Source: DAIMFL01 sp964372215 (GTDB lineage: Bacteria > Pseudomonadota > Alphaproteobacteria > Dongiales > Dongiaceae). From it: a stretch of DNA of 10,174 bases. The stretch spans positions 1 to 10,174 of the forward strand of contig CAYJQC010000065.1 of the NCBI GenBank assembly GCA_964372215.1, in the 5' to 3' direction. Under the pieces are notes generated by a model that was not told where the DNA came from, made no database searches, and saw only the letters and a list, made by a program, of their open reading frames with translations. A program made the position numbers and the translations under genes. Below are positions 6,379-10,174 of the stretch, piece after piece (position 1 is the stretch's first letter; each line of letters starts with the position of its first letter).

Positions 6379-6933
6379 TCAGCTGGTCGGGGTGCGCTGG
6401 CGCTGGTTCAGGACCGCGCCGAGGCAGTTGGCGGTGGCGGCGCTCGCCGCCTGGCCGTCGCGCGCCTCCAGGTACATCACCTGGAAATCGGCCGAGGCCT
6501 GATACAGGAAGACGTCGAGCACGCAGCCGCCGCTCTGGTACTGCCAGACCTCGGCCGGCGCTTCGTGGCGCACCAGCCCGGGCGCGCCGAGCAGGGCCTG
6601 GACCGCCGTCGGGGTCAGGCCCATCACCGCGTCCGGGTCGGCCGGCGCGGCGGTCTGGAAGGTGGCGGCCGCGGGCGCCGCCGGGCTGCCATCGGCCGTC
6701 ACGCCGTCGGCCTTCGCCGCATCGGCGGGCAGGGCGGCGGTTTCGGTCGATGCCTCGGTGGTCGTGGTGGCCGGCAGGTCGGCGGCGCTGGCCACCGGGA
6801 CCGCTTGGCCGCGGCGCGGTCCGCAGGCGCCGAGTGCCAAGGCGGTGAGCAGGCAGAGCGCGACCACGGCGCCGGTCCGGGCCGTTTTGCCCGCCGCCCG
6901 CCGCGTCATCACCCGGTCCGCACCCAGAGTCAT
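6379..6933 (-). CDS. Small putative lipoprotein of unknown function
   Basis: 184 residues. After a basic N-terminus (TRRAAGKTART) comes a hydrophobic signal sequence and lipobox LGAC with Cys37, so the mature protein should be lipid-anchored. Then an Ala/Thr/Pro-rich linker with TTTTE and many AA pairs (about 41-102), and a compact C-terminal domain (about 103-176): MGLTPTAVQALLGAPGLVRH, AEVWQYQSGGCVLDVFLY and a final ATANCLGAVL. The 'L-x-G-x-P ... WQY ... CVLDVFLY' layout is reminiscent of small SmpA/OmlA-like domains, but I cannot name a family. Cys137 and Cys170 could form a disulfide in the periplasm. ATG 6933 is taken as start; ATG 6909 would also leave a full signal peptide. The EI24 gene lies 138 bases upstream on the same strand. 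Confidence 0.8.
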   Translation of the reverse strand: MTLGADRVMTRRAAGKTARTGAVVALCLLTALALGACGPRRGQAVPVASAADLPATTTTEASTETAALPADAAKADGVTADGSPAAPAAATFQTAAPADPDAVMGLTPTAVQALLGAPGLVRHEAPAEVWQYQSGGCVLDVFLYQASADFQVMYLEARDGQAASAATANCLGAVLNQRQRTPTS

Positions 6934-7013
6934 GATGGTTTTCCGTCGCTGTCCGGCCGCCCGCGCGAGTCCCGCGATTTCCGGGCCGGTCCGCCCCTAA
7001 CAATATTTAAGAC

Positions 7014-7041
7014 AGTATGACCAAAAGGTTAATATCGCCAA
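7014..7041 (-). promoter_or_regulatory. Possible promoter of the lipoprotein gene in an AT-rich patch
   Basis: The gap 6934-7071 contains an AT-rich stretch (about 6998-7075) that stands out in this GC-rich window. On the minus strand TTGGCG (7041-7036), 16 bases and CATACT (7019-7014) is the best promoter-like pair I can find, matching the consensus only partly. No terminator for the upstream EI24 gene is visible here. Confidence 0.3.
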
Positions 7042-7071
7042 GAGTCAGATGGTTAGCGCCCGATTTTTGAC

Positions 7072-7800
7072 TTATCCGACGGTTGGCGGCGCCATCCTCC
7101 GGGAACTGCTGCCGGCGCGCCCACCGGTCATCCTGCCGCCGGTCATGCCCTGGAATAGATGGACCATGAAGGCGGTGGCGATCACCGGCGCCACCAGGTT
7201 CACGAAGGGCACGGTGAGCAGGAAGGCGATGATCACCCCGGCGAGGAACACCCGGCCGCTGCGGGCGCGGCGCAGGGCCCGGGTCTGGCGCGCATCGAGC
7301 CGGCGCAGCGCCACCGCCTCGAAATACTCGCGGCCGAGCAGATAGCCGTTCAGGCTGTAGAACAGGGCCGGGCTCAGGAACGGCACCCAGATCAGCAGCA
7401 AATAGAACGGCAGGGCGGCCAGGTTGAGTGCCAGGGCCACCAGGGCGAACTTCAGGCCGCCGCCGATCGCTTCGGCGATCGACTGGATGCGCGGCCGGGG
7501 CAATCCGGGATAGTGCCGGTCCTCGACCGCGTCGGCCACCTCTTCCAGGAACAGGCCGATGGTGAGGCCGATCGCCGCCGGGAACATCAGCCAGGCGAGC
7601 ACCACCACGCCGATCCCGGTGGCGAACTCGGCCAGGGTGTCGAGCCAGCCGGTCAGGCCGGCCAGCCAGCCGATCAGGAAATAGAGGGCCACAGCGAGCG
7701 CCAGCAGCACCACCAGGGCGAGCCCGGCCGACCGCCAGACCACCGCCCGGATCCGGGGGTCGTCGAACTGGGACAGGGCCTTGGAAAGCGCGGAAATCAC
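7072..7800 (-). CDS. EI24/CysZ-like integral membrane protein
   Basis: Predicted inner-membrane protein, 242 residues, of the EI24 domain family that includes the sulfate permease CysZ. Hydrophobic segments at about 24-47, 62-84, 115-146 (long, perhaps a hairpin) and 184-213. Family-like stretches are FPAAIGLTIGLFLEEVADAV (73-92), HYPGLPRPR (96-104), SLNGYLLGREYFEAVALRRL (149-168) and VNLVAPVIATAFMVHLF (200-216). Whether it moves sulfate cannot be told; no cys genes are near. The start is a GTG at 7800 with no Shine-Dalgarno, the only sensible start before the first helix. The C-terminus carries a short duplicated MTGGR (220-224, 224-229 region) and a Ser/Arg-rich end. It is divergent from the adenosine kinase gene. 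Confidence 0.87.
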   Translation of the reverse strand: MISALSKALSQFDDPRIRAVVWRSAGLALVVLLALAVALYFLIGWLAGLTGWLDTLAEFATGIGVVVLAWLMFPAAIGLTIGLFLEEVADAVEDRHYPGLPRPRIQSIAEAIGGGLKFALVALALNLAALPFYLLLIWVPFLSPALFYSLNGYLLGREYFEAVALRRLDARQTRALRRARSGRVFLAGVIIAFLLTVPFVNLVAPVIATAFMVHLFQGMTGGRMTGGRAGSSSRRMAPPTVG

Positions 7801-7909
7801 GGGCGGATCGAGGAAAATTCAGGAAACCGGCGGGCGCCGCCCTTTCTAGCCGCAGCGCCGGCCCGGGGGCAAGGACCGACCGCGCCGCGCGCCGCCTGCG
7901 ACCCGATCC

Positions 7910-7926
7910 ATGCTGCATTGCAGCAT
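7910..7926. promoter_or_regulatory. 17-bp perfect palindrome, possible operator
   Basis: ATGCTGCATTGCAGCAT has 8-bp arms around one central base and ends 4 bases before the predicted -35 of the adenosine kinase promoter. That position suits an activator or repressor dimer. The rest of the 227-base divergent gap toward the EI24 gene (7801-7909) is GC-rich, and I see no certain site in it. Confidence 0.5.
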
Positions 7927-7930
7927 TCAC

Positions 7931-7958
7931 TTGTACTCGAGGCGCGCTTCGCTATACT
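7931..7958 (+). promoter_or_regulatory. Predicted sigma70-type promoter of the adenosine kinase gene
   Basis: TTGTAC at 7931-7936, preceded by C, 16-base spacer, and TATACT at 7953-7958 (five of six -10 bases). A start near 7965 would give about 63 untranslated bases before the ATG at 8028. Confidence 0.6.
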
Positions 7959-8027
7959 CCCGGCCGCCCGCCCGGCCCCAAGAGGGGGCAAACCCGAAGC
8001 GGCGGATCCCAAGCGTCTGGACCGGAT

Positions 8028-9020
8028 ATGAGCGACCGCGAAATCGACGTCGTCGGTATCGGCAATGCGATCGTCGACGTGCTGAGCCACGCCGAGGAGG
8101 ACTTCCTGGCCGCCCACGGGCTGTCCAAGGGCACCATGACGCTGATCGACGGCGCCCGCGCCGAGGCGCTGTATGGCGAAATGGGCCCGGCGGTCGAGGC
8201 CTCCGGCGGCTCCGGCGCCAACACCGTCGCCGGCCTCGCCTCGCTGGGCGGTCGCGCCGGCTTCATCGGCAAGGTCAGCAACGACCAGATCGGCGGCATC
8301 TTCCGCCACGACATCCGCGCCGCCGGGGTGACGTTCGACACGCTGCCCTCGGTGTCCGGCGCGCCGACCGCGCGCTGCCTGATCTTCGTGACACCCGACG
8401 CGCAGCGCACCATGAACACGTTCCTGGGCGCCTGCCTCGAGCTCGGGCCCGACGACATCGACCCGCATCTTGTCGCGCGCGCCAAGGTCACCTATCTCGA
8501 AGGCTACCTCTGGGATCCGCCGCTGGCCAAGGAGGCGTTCCTCAAGGCCGCGGCGGTCGCCCACGATTCCGGCCGCAAGGTCGCGCTGTCGCTGTCCGAT
8601 CCGTTCTGCGTCGAGCGCCACCGCGCCGAGTTCGTCGACCTCGTGAAGAACCACGTCGACATCCTGTTCGCCAACGAGCACGAGATCTGCTCGCTCTGGC
8701 AGGTCGATGATTTCGACGCCGCCCTGCAGGCGACCCGCGGCCATTGCGAGATCGCGGCCCTGACCCGCAGCGAAAAGGGCTCGGTGGTGCTCGGCGACGG
8801 CGAGATCCACGTGGTCGACGCCGCCAAGGTGGCGAAGGTCGTCGATACCACCGGCGCCGGCGACCTCTATGCCGCCGGCTTCCTGTACGGCCTGACCAGC
8901 GGCCGTGGACTCTACGAATGCGGACGGATCGCCGCGCTGGCCGCGGCCGAGGCGATCAGCCACTACGGTGCGCGGCCCGAAACACCGCTGACCGAGCTGG
9001 TGCTGGCCGAAATGGGCTGA
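8028..9020 (+). CDS. Adenosine kinase-like PfkB-family sugar/nucleoside kinase
   Basis: Cytosolic kinase, probably ATP + adenosine to AMP + ADP (purine salvage, and clearing adenosine from the methyl cycle). 330 residues, normal for the family. Substrate-side motif GIGNAIVDVL (10-19), the glycine-rich GGSGANTVAGLASLGG (60-75) typical of PfkB signature 1, GKVSNDQIG (81-89), and signature 2 VVDTTGAGDLYAAGFLYGL (271-289) with the catalytic base Asp279 in the anion-hole motif DTTGAGD. Adenosine is preferred over ribose or fructose as substrate because overall style (DVLSHAEEDFL, AQRTMNTFLGA) matches bacterial adenosine kinases, but other PfkB substrates cannot be excluded. The ATG at 8028 is preceded only by a weak GGA. 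A hairpin overlaps its stop codon; typA follows after 43 bases. Confidence 0.85.
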   Translation: MSDREIDVVGIGNAIVDVLSHAEEDFLAAHGLSKGTMTLIDGARAEALYGEMGPAVEASGGSGANTVAGLASLGGRAGFIGKVSNDQIGGIFRHDIRAAGVTFDTLPSVSGAPTARCLIFVTPDAQRTMNTFLGACLELGPDDIDPHLVARAKVTYLEGYLWDPPLAKEAFLKAAAVAHDSGRKVALSLSDPFCVERHRAEFVDLVKNHVDILFANEHEICSLWQVDDFDAALQATRGHCEIAALTRSEKGSVVLGDGEIHVVDAAKVAKVVDTTGAGDLYAAGFLYGLTSGRGLYECGRIAALAAAEAISHYGARPETPLTELVLAEMG

Positions 9021-9034
9021 CGCAGGCGTCAGCC
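9015..9034 (+). terminator. Hairpin overlapping the adenosine kinase stop codon
   Basis: GGCTGACGC (9015-9023) and GCGTCAGCC (9026-9034) are perfect reverse complements around AG; in RNA the stem would be about 8 bp with a 4-base loop. The TGA stop is inside the left arm. What follows is pyrimidine-rich (GTCCTTGTCTCTG) but not a T-run, so a weak terminator, attenuator or 3'-end stabiliser between the kinase gene and typA are all possible. Confidence 0.45.
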
Positions 9035-9063
9035 GTCCTTGTCTCTGATTGGAGTCCACGCGC

Positions 9064-10174
9064 ATGAAGCTGCGCAATATCGCGATCATCGCCCATGTCG
9101 ACCACGGCAAGACCACCCTGGTCGACTGTCTGCTCAAGCAATCCGGCACCTTCAGCGAACGCACCGTGCTGGCCGAACGCGTCATGGATTCCAACGACCA
9201 GGAAAAGGAGCGTGGCATCACCATCCTGTCCAAGAACACGGCCATCACCTGGCGTGACAACCGCATCAACATCGTCGATACGCCGGGCCATGCCGACTTT
9301 GGTGGCGAGGTCGAGCGCGTGCTGTCAATGGTCGATACGGTGCTGATCCTGGTCGATGCCATGGACGGGCCGATGCCGCAGACGCGCTTCGTCACCCAGA
9401 AAGCCTTCGAGATGGGCTTCAAGCCGATCGTCGTGATCAACAAGGTCGATCGTCCCGGCGCGCGCCCGGACTGGGTGCTCAATGCCACCTTCGATTTGTT
9501 CGACCGCCTCGGCGCCACCGACGAGCAGCTTGATTTTCCGGTGGTCTATGCCTCGGCCCTGCACGGCTATGCCGGTCTCGATTCCGATGTGCGCTCCGGC
9601 GACATGACGCCGCTCTATGAAGCGATCATGAAGCACGTATCGCCGCCGCAGGTCGATCCGGACGGCCCCTTCCAGATGCGCATCAGCCAGCTCGACTACA
9701 GCAACTATGTCGGCCTGATCGGCATTGGCCGCATCCAGCGCGGCAAGGTGCGCACCAACATGCCGGTGGCCGTGGTCGACAAGGACGGCAAGAAACGCAA
9801 TGCCAAGGTGCTGCAGGTGCTCGGCTTCATGGGCCTTGAGCGGCGCGAAGTCGCCGAGGCCGAGGCCGGCGACATCATCGCCATCAACGGTATCGAGGGC
9901 TTGAGCATCTCCGACACGATCTGCGCGCCGGATGCGCCCGAGCAGTTGCCGGTCCTGCACGTCGATGAACCGACCATCAGCATGACCTTCCAGGTCAACA
10001 ATTCTCCGTTCGCCGGAATCAAGGAACACAGCGGCGGCAAGTTCCTGACCAGCCGCCAGATCCGTGAGCGCCTGCTCCGTGAAACCCTGCACAACGTCGC
10101 CATGAAGGTCGAGGAAACCGAGGATCCGGACAAGTTCAAGGTTTCCGGTCGTGGCGAGCTGCACCTCTCGGTGG
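9064..10174 (+). CDS. typA: Ribosome-associated translational GTPase TypA/BipA, 3' end outside window
   Basis: EF-G-like GTPase that binds ribosomes and supports 50S assembly and growth under stress. 370 residues visible of about 600. GTP-binding motifs are intact: AHVDHGKTT (10-18), switch I RGITI (50-54), DTPGH (72-76), NKVD (126-129) and SAL (164-166). Domain II follows (about 205-295, with QLDYSNYVGLIGIGRIQRG) and then the start of domain III, in which VNNSPFAGIKEHSGGKFLTS (311-330) and SGRGELHLSV are TypA hallmarks. The ATG at 9064 has GGAG at 9051-9054, 9 bases upstream, and gives the standard MKLRNIAIIAHVDHG start. A/T-ending codons are about 14 of the first 82, more than in the kinase gene before it. 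The frame is open to the window end. Confidence 0.97.
   Translation, partial: MKLRNIAIIAHVDHGKTTLVDCLLKQSGTFSERTVLAERVMDSNDQEKERGITILSKNTAITWRDNRINIVDTPGHADFGGEVERVLSMVDTVLILVDAMDGPMPQTRFVTQKAFEMGFKPIVVINKVDRPGARPDWVLNATFDLFDRLGATDEQLDFPVVYASALHGYAGLDSDVRSGDMTPLYEAIMKHVSPPQVDPDGPFQMRISQLDYSNYVGLIGIGRIQRGKVRTNMPVAVVDKDGKKRNAKVLQVLGFMGLERREVAEAEAGDIIAINGIEGLSISDTICAPDAPEQLPVLHVDEPTISMTFQVNNSPFAGIKEHSGGKFLTSRQIRERLLRETLHNVAMKVEETEDPDKFKVSGRGELHLSV

Noticed and set aside
7826..7848. GC-rich hairpin followed by CTTTCT as a terminator
   Set aside because: No plus-strand gene ends upstream of it; the stem is only about 5 bp and probably chance in GC-rich DNA.
7797..9518. 573-codon open frame on the minus strand
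   Set aside because: It runs antisense through the adenosine kinase gene and the start of typA, both with full motif sets. Its translation has no recognisable domain; open antisense frames are expected at this GC content.

Overview
The window is a GC-rich stretch of bacterial chromosome, most likely from an alphaproteobacterium, perhaps of the Rhodospirillales in the broad sense. The evidence is very high G/C at third codon positions, the dnaK-dnaJ-dapB order, the DUF2244 gene divergent from nth, a stand-alone PfkB-type adenosine kinase, and palindromic intergenic repeats of a kind familiar from alphaproteobacterial genomes. The taxonomic call is inference from protein style and gene order only. 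Almost everything here is core chromosome. I see no transposase, integrase, phage gene, CRISPR array, toxin-antitoxin pair, tRNA or rRNA.

Left part (1-2998, + strand): the 3' part of dnaK, then dnaJ after a 141-base gap holding a perfect 9-bp inverted repeat. An 84-base imperfect palindromic repeat follows, then dapB (lysine/diaminopimelate synthesis). dnaK and dnaJ form the Hsp70 chaperone pair.

Middle left (3024-4879, - strand): in transcription order, a DUF2244 membrane protein, a MarR-family repressor, a five-helix DUF2269-like membrane protein whose start lies 3 nt after the marR stop, and the decayed 3' end of an OsmC-like gene with an in-frame TAG. The marR promoter carries two GACAG-N4-CTGTC palindromes 19 bp apart, so autorepression of the marR-membrane protein unit is the natural reading. 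The predicted transcript starts almost at the marR ATG (leaderless).

Centre (4880-6198): nth (endonuclease III), divergent from DUF2244, with its own sigma70-like promoter and an unusual Lys/Ala/Pro-rich C-terminal tail. A small cupin follows 8 nt later and is probably co-transcribed.

Right part: two REP-like palindromes in inverted arrangement sit between the convergent cupin and lipoprotein genes. On the - strand lie a small lipoprotein gene and, upstream of it, an EI24/CysZ-like membrane protein gene. A divergent intergenic region with a good promoter and a 17-bp palindrome leads into a PfkB-family adenosine kinase (+). After a hairpin overlapping its stop codon comes typA/bipA, a ribosome-associated GTPase cut off by the window end.

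I did not find a convincing new multi-gene system. The points most worth a second look are the marR operator/promoter with its uncharacterised membrane partner and OsmC remnant, the Nth tail, the two repeat families, and an abrupt codon-usage change inside dnaK.
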